A DNA stretch of 11,764 nt, taken from NCBI GenBank assembly GCA_900556765.1, contig USQH01000037.1:1-11764 (forward strand). The letters are read 5' to 3'. Below, in pieces: positions 1 to 5,876 of the stretch. The notes under the pieces were generated by a model that saw nothing but the letters and a program-made list of their open reading frames with translations, was not told the DNA's origin and made no database searches. Origin of the DNA: an uncultured Oscillospiraceae bacterium. GTDB taxonomy: Bacteria; Bacillota; Clostridia; Oscillospirales; Acutalibacteraceae. A program made the position numbers and the translations under genes. Within the stretch, counting starts at the first letter, position 1. Each line of letters starts with the position of its first letter.

Positions 1-245
1 TTTGCCGTATCAAAGAACTCGGGATGGAAAAGGTCGGCGCCGGGCAAATTTGCAAGCAGCATGCCGAAAGCGATCGGCAAAAGAAGCAGCGGTTCGAACT
101 CAAATTTGATTGCAAGAACGAGTAAGCCGCACGCAACACATATCATTATCAGGTTTTTGTAACCGTCGCCAACAAAAAAGCTGGCAAAACCCGATTCGTT
201 CAGGATGCCGTTAACGACATCGAGAAAGCTTGTCCAAATACTCAT
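1..245 (-). CDS. oadB: Sodium ion-translocating decarboxylase beta subunit, N-terminal part (cut by window edge)
   Basis: This is the membrane subunit of the biotin-dependent Na+ pump family (oxaloacetate, methylmalonyl-CoA or glutaconyl-CoA decarboxylase). It removes CO2 from carboxybiotin and exports Na+ across the cytoplasmic membrane. Only the first 81 codons are present; the rest lies beyond base 1. Translation begins MSIWTSFLDVV. A hydrophobic segment (about residues 33-48) is followed by EFEPLLLLPIAFGMLLANLP, which matches the conserved start of OadB/GcdB/MmdB beta subunits. The ATG at 243-245 is preceded by GGGAGGT (257-263, minus strand), directly next to the oadG stop, with a rather long 11-base spacer. 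The gene directly follows the gamma/delta subunit gene, the usual pairing. Which acid is decarboxylated cannot be told, because the carboxyltransferase and biotin carrier are not in view. Family assignment is firm; the symbol is generic. Confidence 0.88.
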   Translation of the reverse strand, partial: MSIWTSFLDVVNGILNESGFASFFVGDGYKNLIMICVACGLLVLAIKFEFEPLLLLPIAFGMLLANLPGADLFHPEFFDTA

Positions 246-263
246 TATATACAACTACCTCCC

Positions 264-719
264 TTAAAACGCACGCACGTTATCGTTGATTCCGGCGCGT
301 GCCCATGCGGAACGTGACGACGCGGACGGCTTGACCGAGCGGATAACCGGCTTTATGCCGGTTCCCTCGTACATCATTGCAACCGCCGCGGATATAACTG
401 CAATAATCTCCGTATCGTCATCGGACTCAACAGTGATGACAGGGACCTGTGCAGCAGGCTCTGCGGCAGCGGCATCAGCAGCTTTTTCAGCTTTCTTTGC
501 CTTCTTTTCAGTTTTTTTCTCGGCTTTTTTTGCCTTTTTTTCAGCTATTCCTGCGGCGTTTTTGCCGACCGCAGAACCGACCCAGCCGAAAACACAAATT
601 ACAAGTACTAACAAAAGCAACATTGAAAAAACGATTACCAATCCGGACAGCGTTGTTACCGCCGACAACTCACCGGTAGACATATTGCTTATATCGGTTG
701 CAAGTCTGATACCATCCAT
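264..719 (-). CDS. oadG: Sodium pump decarboxylase gamma/delta subunit (OadG family)
   Basis: This is the small membrane-anchored assembly subunit of a biotin-dependent Na+-translocating decarboxylase. The 151-residue product has one membrane helix (about 21-46, LSGLVIVFSMLLLLVLVICV), then a Lys/Ala/Glu-rich linker (54-90) and a conserved C-terminal block (about 103-151). That block has the EIIAVISAAVAMMY and SAWARAGINDNVRAF signatures of OadG/MmdD proteins. The linker contains two 11-residue tandem copies (60-70 and 71-81). The start is at 719: GGAGGG lies 8 bases upstream, inside the last codons of galT, and the next in-frame ATG (residue 13) has no ribosome binding site. The 4-base gap to galT implies co-transcription, and probably translational coupling, with the galactose genes. 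The next gene is oadB. No biotin-carrier gene lies between the two; it may be downstream, outside the window. Confidence 0.85.
   Translation of the reverse strand: MDGIRLATDISNMSTGELSAVTTLSGLVIVFSMLLLLVLVICVFGWVGSAVGKNAAGIAEKKAKKAEKKTEKKAKKAEKAADAAAAEPAAQVPVITVESDDDTEIIAVISAAVAMMYEGTGIKPVIRSVKPSASSRSAWARAGINDNVRAF
477..542 (-). repeat. 33-base tandem duplication in the OadG linker
   Basis: Two adjacent in-frame 33-base units (510-542 and 477-509) encode 11-residue copies starting EKKAKKAEK. Nine of the 11 residues are identical, and the copies differ only at the last two (KT versus AA). The DNA copies differ mainly at third codon positions. The units carry A runs of up to 7-8 bases on the coding strand, so they are plausible slippage sites. 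The repeat lengthens a charged, probably helical linker between the membrane helix and the C-terminal block. Confidence 0.85.
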
Positions 720-723
720 TTAA

Positions 724-1701
724 TCAGCCCTCCAGTGTTTTTTTATACTTTTCGAGTGCTGCACGCAGTTCAACCGCTTTTTCTTCAGGTGCGGTAGGAT
801 TGCAGTGCGCCCATGCTCCCGTCTCTGACGACGCGTTGAATTTCTGCTTATCGGCGGAACGCATCGGCGGGAAAAACTCAATATGGAAATGATAATAATC
901 TGATGTGTCACCGCTGTTGACCGGCGCGTTATGCATGCACATCATATACGGGAATTTGTAATCAAACAGGCTGTCGAGCATACCTGTTGTGAGCTTCAGC
1001 GTCTCTGCAAGCGAAACCTTTTCCTCTGCGGTCAGCTCGGAAATAGTGCCGACATGGCGCTTTGACATAATATACACGCCATACGGATACTCGACAAAGA
1101 AAGGCAGGAATACAACAAAATGGTCATTCTCGAAAATAACGCGTTTATCGGCGGATTTTTCCTCGTCCAGCATTTTGCAGAAAAGGCACTCGCCGTTTTC
1201 ATCAAAGTACTCCTTTGACGATTCAAGCTCGAGCTGAAGCTTTTTCGGAATCACCGAATAGCCGTAAATCTGTCCGTGCGGATGAGGCATCGAAACGCCG
1301 ACCAGCTCTCCCCTGTTTTCAAAAATGAAAACATATTTTATATTCTCATCGGCGGAAATTGCCGTAAAGCGCTCGCACCAAAGATCGACCAGTTTTGAAA
1401 TATGATCAACGGGCAGCTCGGGAAGTGTTATTGTATGCTCGGGAGAATAAAGTATAACTTCGCACTTGCCGTACGCGGGCTTGACCTTAAAAAAGTCGTT
1501 TGCCACATCGTCGGGTTCGGGCGGATTCTGGGACAGTGCGGGAAAATCATTGTCGTACTTCAGCACGTCGAAGTGGTCGGGCACCTTACCCGATCCGGGA
1601 CAAAACGGGCACCAATCCTTTGGCATATTGGGTCTGCCCTGACGATTGGATGCGATCATGACCCAGTCTTTAATAAGCGGATGATAACGAAGCTCTGCCA
1701 T
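724..1701 (-). CDS. galT: Galactose-1-phosphate uridylyltransferase (class I, HIT superfamily)
   Basis: This cytoplasmic Leloir-pathway enzyme transfers UMP from UDP-glucose to galactose-1-phosphate, giving UDP-galactose and glucose-1-phosphate. The product has 325 residues, slightly shorter than E. coli GalT (about 348). Seen in the sequence: a metal-site CPFC pair (31-34), the FENRGELVGVSMPHPHGQ block with active-site H140-P-H142-G-Q144, where H142 is the expected uridylylated nucleophile, and the C-terminal YYHFHIEFFPP block (269-279) of the second HIT-like domain. The ATG at 1699-1701 has AAGGAGAT just upstream (minus strand). It lies 78 bases after galK on the same strand with no terminator between, so both are probably on one transcript. 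Its TGA stop lies 4 bases before oadG, whose ribosome binding site lies inside the end of galT. I found no separate promoter for it. Confidence 0.96.
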   Translation of the reverse strand: MAELRYHPLIKDWVMIASNRQGRPNMPKDWCPFCPGSGKVPDHFDVLKYDNDFPALSQNPPEPDDVANDFFKVKPAYGKCEVILYSPEHTITLPELPVDHISKLVDLWCERFTAISADENIKYVFIFENRGELVGVSMPHPHGQIYGYSVIPKKLQLELESSKEYFDENGECLFCKMLDEEKSADKRVIFENDHFVVFLPFFVEYPYGVYIMSKRHVGTISELTAEEKVSLAETLKLTTGMLDSLFDYKFPYMMCMHNAPVNSGDTSDYYHFHIEFFPPMRSADKQKFNASSETGAWAHCNPTAPEEKAVELRAALEKYKKTLEG

Positions 1702-1779
1702 ATCAAAAATCTCCTTTTTCGGATCTGTAATTAAACAAAATCAGTATTTATATCATTATCGGTTATCGGCACTGAAAGC

Positions 1780-3057
1780 TCATTCACACGACACCTTGAT
1801 ACCGCCGACCGGTCGAATTTTCAGCACATGACAATTGCCGGCGCCGAAAACGCTCTCGATAGCGGCTATGTAGTTATCCAGCATATCGTTGGGCACAAAT
1901 GCCTGTATCGTACCGCCGAAGCCGCCGCCGTGTACGCGGAAAGCTCCCCTGTCGCCGAGAACGCGATCGGTCAGAGCCAATGCAAGCGAAAGCCCCTGCT
2001 CCTGAGGTGCGGACGACGCATATACATTTTGCAGATACATATAGGACGAGCGGCCGGACTCGCGGACGAGGTGCAGGAAGGACGCAAAATCATTATTCTT
2101 AAGCGCCGTCTTTTCCTCTACCGCGCGGCGGTTGTCGTCAAAGAAATGAATGGCTCTCAAAACAGCACGGTCACCGCACTTTTCACGAAGCTGAGGAATG
2201 GCTGCGTAAAACGCATTTTCGTCCACATTGCGGAGAGCCGTTTTGCCGAAATAAGCGGCAACACTGCGCATTTCGTTCGGAATGGCGGCATATTCACAGG
2301 TGAGGTCGGCGTGGTTACCGCCGGTGTTTACAATACACAAGGAATGATTCTGCGCGGCAAAATCAAAGTCGACTTTTTCAATGATCGGGTTCTCGGTATC
2401 GGCAAAATCAATGCCGACAAAACCGCCTACCGAGCTTGCCATCTGGTCCATAAGTCCGCTCGGTTTTCCGAAAAATACGTTTTCGGCATACTGCGAGCAT
2501 TTCGCAACGGTAACGGCGTCGATCGCTCCGTTGTTATACACATGGCTGATGATAGTTCCTACCAGCACCTCGAAAGCGGCGGATGAGGAAAGTCCGGAGC
2601 CCTTGAATACGTTTGAAGTAGTATATGCATCAAAGCCGCCGATATTGTAGCCAAGCTGTTTTATGCGGGCGCAAACGCCGCGAATAAGCGAAGCTGACAT
2701 TTCCTTTTCGCTCTCAATCGGTTCGAGAACGGCGGTATCGACCGTATCCATGTCAAAGCCCTTTGATTTAATTCTGATAATACCGTCGTCATTTTTGGCA
2801 ACGACGGCAATAACATCGAGGTTGACGCTGCCCGCCAAAACGCATCCGAGCTGATGATCGGTATGGTTACCTCCGACCTCAGTTCTTCCGGGAGCACTGA
2901 ACAGTTCAACTTCGCGTTCCGCGCCGAAATAATGGGCAAATCGATCGCACGCTGCGCCGTAGCGCTCGGTACTCTCGTTTATATTCGTATACAGCGACGC
3001 GAACAAATCGCCGAATTTACCGGAAATCAGATTTTCTTTAATTTGGGCAAGCTTCAT
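1780..3057 (-). CDS. galK: Galactokinase (GHMP kinase family)
   Basis: This cytoplasmic enzyme phosphorylates alpha-D-galactose with ATP to galactose-1-phosphate, the substrate of the GalT encoded next. The chosen product has 425 residues. Seen in the sequence: an N-terminal galactokinase signature GRTEVGGNHTDH (57-68, with R58 as the expected catalytic Arg), GHMP ATP loop GSGLSSSAA (153-161), PSGLMDQMASSVGG with D204 as the likely catalytic base, and C-terminal GGGFGGT (377-383). The signature differs from the classic NLIGEHTDY form in the way I recall for a Firmicute galactokinase subfamily. The start is the ATG at 3055-3057, because GAGGAG lies 7 bases upstream. A GTG five codons earlier (3070-3072) opens the same frame but overlaps that ribosome binding site and the palindrome at 3069-3081. 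It is the first gene of galK-galT-oadG-oadB and diverges from an AraC-type regulator. Confidence 0.95.
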   Translation of the reverse strand: MKLAQIKENLISGKFGDLFASLYTNINESTERYGAACDRFAHYFGAEREVELFSAPGRTEVGGNHTDHQLGCVLAGSVNLDVIAVVAKNDDGIIRIKSKGFDMDTVDTAVLEPIESEKEMSASLIRGVCARIKQLGYNIGGFDAYTTSNVFKGSGLSSSAAFEVLVGTIISHVYNNGAIDAVTVAKCSQYAENVFFGKPSGLMDQMASSVGGFVGIDFADTENPIIEKVDFDFAAQNHSLCIVNTGGNHADLTCEYAAIPNEMRSVAAYFGKTALRNVDENAFYAAIPQLREKCGDRAVLRAIHFFDDNRRAVEEKTALKNNDFASFLHLVRESGRSSYMYLQNVYASSAPQEQGLSLALALTDRVLGDRGAFRVHGGGFGGTIQAFVPNDMLDNYIAAIESVFGAGNCHVLKIRPVGGIKVSCE

Positions 3058-3068
3058 ATTAACACTCC

Positions 3069-3081
3069 TCACAAATTGTGA
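3069..3081. promoter_or_regulatory. 13-base perfect palindrome in the galK leader, candidate operator
   Basis: TCACAA-A-TTGTGA is a perfect inverted repeat with 6-base arms around one central base. It overlaps the galK ribosome binding site (GAGGAG, complement of 3065-3070) and lies roughly 24-36 bases after the predicted galK transcription start. A repressor bound here could block elongation, or the RNA could mask the ribosome binding site. No binding protein can be named. The symmetry is directly seen; the function is inference. Confidence 0.4.
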
Positions 3082-3111
3082 CCATTCTACTCCATTATGA
3101 TAGTTATACTA

Positions 3112-3140
3112 ATAATAGCAGAATGTGCATATGGTTGCAA
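3112..3140 (-). promoter_or_regulatory. Sigma-A-type promoter for galK
   Basis: Reading the minus strand, the -35 box TTGCAA (3135-3140) and -10 box TATTAT (3112-3117) are separated by exactly 17 bases. Transcription would start near 3105, giving a leader of about 48 bases before the galK ATG. It lies back to back with the araC promoter, so a regulator bound between 3141 and 3170 could act on both. Confidence 0.65.
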
Positions 3141-3170
3141 TATCAATTTTATCACTTTTATGCATTTTTG

Positions 3171-3199
3171 TTGCACAAGTTCGAGAAATAGGTTATTAT
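3171..3199 (+). promoter_or_regulatory. Sigma-A-type promoter for the AraC-family regulator gene
   Basis: TTGCAC (3171-3176) and TATTAT (3194-3199) are separated by 17 bases. The expected start is near 3206, giving a short leader with GAGGTG five bases before the ATG at 3222. GTTGCA occurs both here (3170-3175) and at the galK promoter (3134-3139), 36 bases apart. These may be parts of the two promoters or repeated regulator contacts. Confidence 0.65.
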
Positions 3200-3221
3200 T
3201 AGTAGTAAAAGAGGTGTTACC

Positions 3222-4058
3222 ATGTCCGAAAACTTCAAGCACTCATTCAAAACTTTGTATCACGAGAGTCTCGGTTTATCGGTTTATAACTGCGGTTTTC
3301 AAAAATGCGAACCGCACCACTCTTGGGGTCCCGCCATACGCAACCACTATCTATTACATTTTGTTGCATCGGGCAAAGGTACATTTGTATGCGGCAAGGA
3401 TAAATATAATCTAAGCGCAGGAGACGGTTTTTTAACAATGCCCGACACCATGGCTTACTATGAAGCAGACGGCAGCGAGCCGTGGGAATACTGCTGGGTC
3501 GGATTCAACGGCGTCGACGCGGCAAGGCTGACAAACGCCGCCGGATTCGGCAGCAATCCGTGCTTTCACTGTAACGACATCGAAAAGGTTACCGAAATGA
3601 TACGCGAAATATATGACGCCAACGGCAGCAAACTGTCAGACGAAGTTTATATGTCCGGCTGTATATACAAGTTTCTCGCCTATCTGATAAAAGTCAGCGG
3701 AAACGAAAACCAAATTCATCACAGCGGCACCGACTACATAGAGTTGGCGGTAAGATACATCGAGCACAACTATTCGCGCCCGATAAGCATAGTCGATATT
3801 GCCGACGCCGCAGGTATAAGCCGCAGCCATTTGTACAGGCTGTTTATGAAGCAGCTCGGCATTACGCCGAACGAATACCTGATAAAATACCGCATCAACA
3901 TTGCCTGCGAGTTGCTGCATGAGCACAGCACCAATGTCAGCGAGACTGCTTATTCCGCAGGATTTACCGATCCTCTGTATTTTTCCCGCGTTTTCAAGAG
4001 GATCAAGGGCATTACGCCAAGCAAATATGCAGCTCCCGACGCGGAATCGAATAAATAA
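3222..4058 (+). CDS. AraC-family transcriptional regulator with cupin-type sugar-binding domain
   Basis: The 278-residue protein has the AraC/MsmR/RafR layout. An N-terminal cupin-like effector domain (about 15-100) contains NHYLLHFVASGKGTF (41-55) and the AGDGFLTMPDT strand-turn (66-76). The C-terminal DNA-binding domain has two helix-turn-helix units: about 188-213 (ISIVDIADAAGISRSHLYRL) and about 238-266 (SAGFTDPLYFSRVFKRIKG), ending in the family motif GITPSKY. Such proteins usually activate sugar-utilisation genes when their sugar is bound. The gene diverges from galK with a 164-base shared intergenic region, so galactose, or an alpha- or beta-galactoside, is the likely effector; this is inferred from context. 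GAGGTG precedes the ATG. It ends at a large hairpin facing sigE. I cannot assign a specific symbol. Confidence 0.92.
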   Translation: MSENFKHSFKTLYHESLGLSVYNCGFQKCEPHHSWGPAIRNHYLLHFVASGKGTFVCGKDKYNLSAGDGFLTMPDTMAYYEADGSEPWEYCWVGFNGVDAARLTNAAGFGSNPCFHCNDIEKVTEMIREIYDANGSKLSDEVYMSGCIYKFLAYLIKVSGNENQIHHSGTDYIELAVRYIEHNYSRPISIVDIADAAGISRSHLYRLFMKQLGITPNEYLIKYRINIACELLHEHSTNVSETAYSAGFTDPLYFSRVFKRIKGITPSKYAAPDAESNK

Positions 4059-4061
4059 CGA

Positions 4062-4130
4062 AAAAGCGCCTGTCGTACAAAATGAACTGCCACGTATTGT
4101 GTGTGCAGTACAAAAACGACAGGTGCTTTT
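4062..4130. terminator. Bidirectional intrinsic terminator between araC-type gene and sigE
   Basis: AAAAGCGCCTGTCGT (4062-4076) pairs with ACGACAGGTGCTTTT (4116-4130) over 15 pairs including one G-U. The 39-base loop has a second possible stem, ACTGC/GCAGT. A-rich sequence on the left and a T run on the right let the structure work in both directions, as expected between convergent genes. The stem is unusually long and the loop large for a plain terminator. Confidence 0.75.
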
Positions 4131-4174
4131 CTATACAGGTACTTTTTCAACATCGTGTTAAATCGTGTTAATTG

Positions 4175-4903
4175 TTATAAGGCTCCGGTAACGCATCGCT
4201 CCGTGTACTCTATTTCCTGCTTAAGCCGCTCGATTATCTTTTTTTCAAGGCGTGAAATGTACGACTGTGATATTCCGAGCTGGTCGGCAACTTCCTTTTG
4301 CGTGTGTTCCTTGTATCCGTCAAATCCAAAGCGAAGCTGCATAATCAGCTTTTCACGCGGGTTGAGTTTGTCAATCAGGCTGTGCAGCAGCCGCGCTTCA
4401 TCGTCAGTCTCAATGCCGCGATTGACCTCCTCGCCGTCGCTTCCGAGAACATCGGAAAGCAACAACTCGTTGCCGTCCCAGTCGACATTAAGCGGCTCGT
4501 CGATCGACACCTCCGCCTTCAGCGACGACGTTTTGCGAAGATGCATAAGTATTTCGTTTTCGATACAGCGTGAGGCATATGTTGCAAGCTTAATATTTCT
4601 GTCGGGACAAAATGTTTTGACCGCTTTTATAAGTCCAATGGTTCCTATTGATATCAGGTCCTCCACATTTGACGAACCGCCCTCAAATTTACGGGCTATG
4701 TACACGACGAGTCGCAAATTATGCACTATAAGCTTGTCGCGCACCGTCTCGTCGCCGTTGGAGTAACGCGCAAGCAAATGCATTTCCTCGTCCTTTGAAA
4801 GCGGCGGCGGTAACAGTTCAGGTCCGTTAATATAATGCACCTGAACAGACGGGTTAAGTTTACATAATAGTTTGAGCAATAGTGCGCGTATTTGTTTGAA
4901 CAT
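4175..4903 (-). CDS. sigE: Sporulation RNA polymerase sigma factor SigE (pro-sigma-E)
   Basis: This is the first mother-cell-specific sigma factor of endospore formation. It is made as an inactive membrane-associated precursor and cleaved by SpoIIGA. The product has 242 residues, close to B. subtilis SigE (239). Residues 1-23 form the basic/hydrophobic pro-sequence (MFKQIRALLLKLLCKLNP). LPPPLSKDEE (31-40) follows near the expected cleavage region, whose exact site cannot be fixed. Region 2 includes NLRLVVYIARKFE (62-74), EDLISIGTIGLIKAV (81-95) and IKLATYASRCIENEI (104-118). The linker EPLNVDWDGNELLLSDVLG (136-154) is typical of SigE. Region 4 carries the helix-turn-helix TQKEVADQLGISQSYISRLE (201-220). 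The C-terminus has a short tail (EYTERCVTGAL). AGGAGT overlaps the spoIIGA stop, 11 bases before the ATG, so the two are co-translated. sigG, which often follows, is absent here. Confidence 0.97.
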   Translation of the reverse strand: MFKQIRALLLKLLCKLNPSVQVHYINGPELLPPPLSKDEEMHLLARYSNGDETVRDKLIVHNLRLVVYIARKFEGGSSNVEDLISIGTIGLIKAVKTFCPDRNIKLATYASRCIENEILMHLRKTSSLKAEVSIDEPLNVDWDGNELLLSDVLGSDGEEVNRGIETDDEARLLHSLIDKLNPREKLIMQLRFGFDGYKEHTQKEVADQLGISQSYISRLEKKIIERLKQEIEYTERCVTGAL

Positions 4904-4914
4904 TTCAAAGACTC

Positions 4915-5736
4915 CTAAACAATATCGTAATTTGCAACAGCGTCATATTCGCTGTCAAATCGGCGTGATGAGATTCCTATCAAAACTCCGTCGGCGGCCT
5001 TGCCGTCGATCAGCAGACCATCGGGCTTAAACACCGGCATCAGTCCCTCTTCCCCAATTGTATTGAACGGGATAAAGCGAATTTTGTTTCGTTTTATTTC
5101 CGCCTCATCCGGGTTTGAAAAGTCTATACCCAGCTTATTTGATATATTGCTGTCGACCACGGCGACCGGCATATCCGAAAAGCAGTCGCGCAGCATATTG
5201 CCCGTGTCGAGCAGGCAATTGCATTTTGCGCTCACTCCGTTATGCGTTACAGAAAGATCGACAAAACGCCGTTCCTTTTTACCGAATCCTCCGTTAATAA
5301 ACCGAACAAGCATTATCATGCCGTATATTGCCGCAGACGCAATTATTAAGCCTACCGCAGAAACATCGAAGTAGATTACCGAGTTGTTTATTATCAGCCG
5401 TTCCGGCTTAAACGCAAGCCAAATGCAATAAACCGCTCCGCTGAACAACATTGATGTGCAAAAAAACACAGTCAGCCGTTTTAAAAACACCATAGGGCGC
5501 GAAAAACCGAAAGCTGCAGCTACGATAATTGCGGCAAGCAAAAGTTGAATCAGACTCGACAACAGCTCGCTGTTTTGCGGTATCAGGATGATAAGCGAGC
5601 CGACGCCTCCGCAAAATGCGGCGAGCAACATTCGCCACAGGCGCGCCCTGCTTCGCAGTAAAGCCGACGATGCAAGCAGTATGAAAAAATCAACATATGT
5701 ATTTATTAAAATCAAAATATCGGCGTATACAGTCAT
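4915..5736 (-). CDS. spoIIGA: Sigma-E processing aspartic peptidase SpoIIGA
   Basis: This membrane protease removes the pro-sequence of SigE after a signal from the forespore (SpoIIR in known systems; not in this window). The product has 273 residues, shorter than B. subtilis SpoIIGA (about 309). The N-terminal half holds about five membrane helices (around 5-25, 33-53, 58-78, 88-110 and 125-147). The C-terminal half is a cytoplasmic retropepsin-like domain with LLDTGN at 175-180; D177 is the expected catalytic aspartate of the dimeric active site. A later block (FIPFNTIGEEGLMPVFKPD, about 223-241) fits the family's strand after the active site. The ATG at 5734-5736 has GAGGCG upstream. The TAG stop overlaps the sigE ribosome binding site. 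Identification rests on the topology, the DTGN motif and the adjacent sigE. Confidence 0.93.
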   Translation of the reverse strand: MTVYADILILINTYVDFFILLASSALLRSRARLWRMLLAAFCGGVGSLIILIPQNSELLSSLIQLLLAAIIVAAAFGFSRPMVFLKRLTVFFCTSMLFSGAVYCIWLAFKPERLIINNSVIYFDVSAVGLIIASAAIYGMIMLVRFINGGFGKKERRFVDLSVTHNGVSAKCNCLLDTGNMLRDCFSDMPVAVVDSNISNKLGIDFSNPDEAEIKRNKIRFIPFNTIGEEGLMPVFKPDGLLIDGKAADGVLIGISSRRFDSEYDAVANYDIV

Positions 5737-5757
5737 GCTTATCGCCTCACTGATTTA

Positions 5758-5814
5758 ATTATATTCACCGCAAACAAAAAAAGATGTCACAATCAGTGAC
5801 ATCTTTTTGTCGAT
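5758..5814 (-). promoter_or_regulatory. Candidate Spo0A-controlled promoter of spoIIGA-sigE with 0A-box-like site
   Basis: On the minus strand, a TATAAT -10 box (5758-5763) is preceded at a 21-base spacing by GTGACA (5785-5790), a 5/6 match to TTGACA. The B. subtilis spoIIG promoter is known for a similarly over-long spacer (22 bases) and needs Spo0A. On the plus strand, TTTGTCGAT (5806-5814) matches 8 of 9 bases of the 0A-box TTTGTCGAA, just upstream of the -35. No standard 17-base -35 box is present. The -35 lies within the hairpin that terminates the upstream gene. Confidence 0.45.
5778..5808 (-). terminator. Intrinsic terminator of the lipoprotein gene
   Basis: A 13-pair perfect stem, AAAAAGATGTCAC (5778-5790) and GTGACATCTTTTT (5796-5808), encloses a 5-base loop. 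In the minus-strand direction it ends in a 7-base T run (complement of 5776-5782). It lies 69 bases after the lipoprotein stop codon and upstream of spoIIGA, so it separates the two units. Confidence 0.85.
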
Positions 5815-5876
5815 TGAATCGTTATTGTGCGGTTTACATAATAATTTGCAGTTAAGCATCTTTGCATTGCGCCGAT

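Noticed and set aside
286..723. Plus-strand open frame opposite oadG, Phe/Ala/Ser-rich
   Set aside because: It is the reverse reading of the Lys/Ala linker of OadG; the minus-strand frame has the family signature and ribosome binding site.
1828..2586. Long open frame (252 residues) on the plus strand opposite galK
   Set aside because: It lies wholly within galK on the other strand, has no ribosome binding site or recognisable motif, and galK has all its catalytic motifs. It is a shadow of a codon-biased gene.
3058..3072. GTG start for galK five codons upstream
   Set aside because: The GTG overlaps the ribosome binding site that serves the ATG at 3055-3057 and has no good site of its own.
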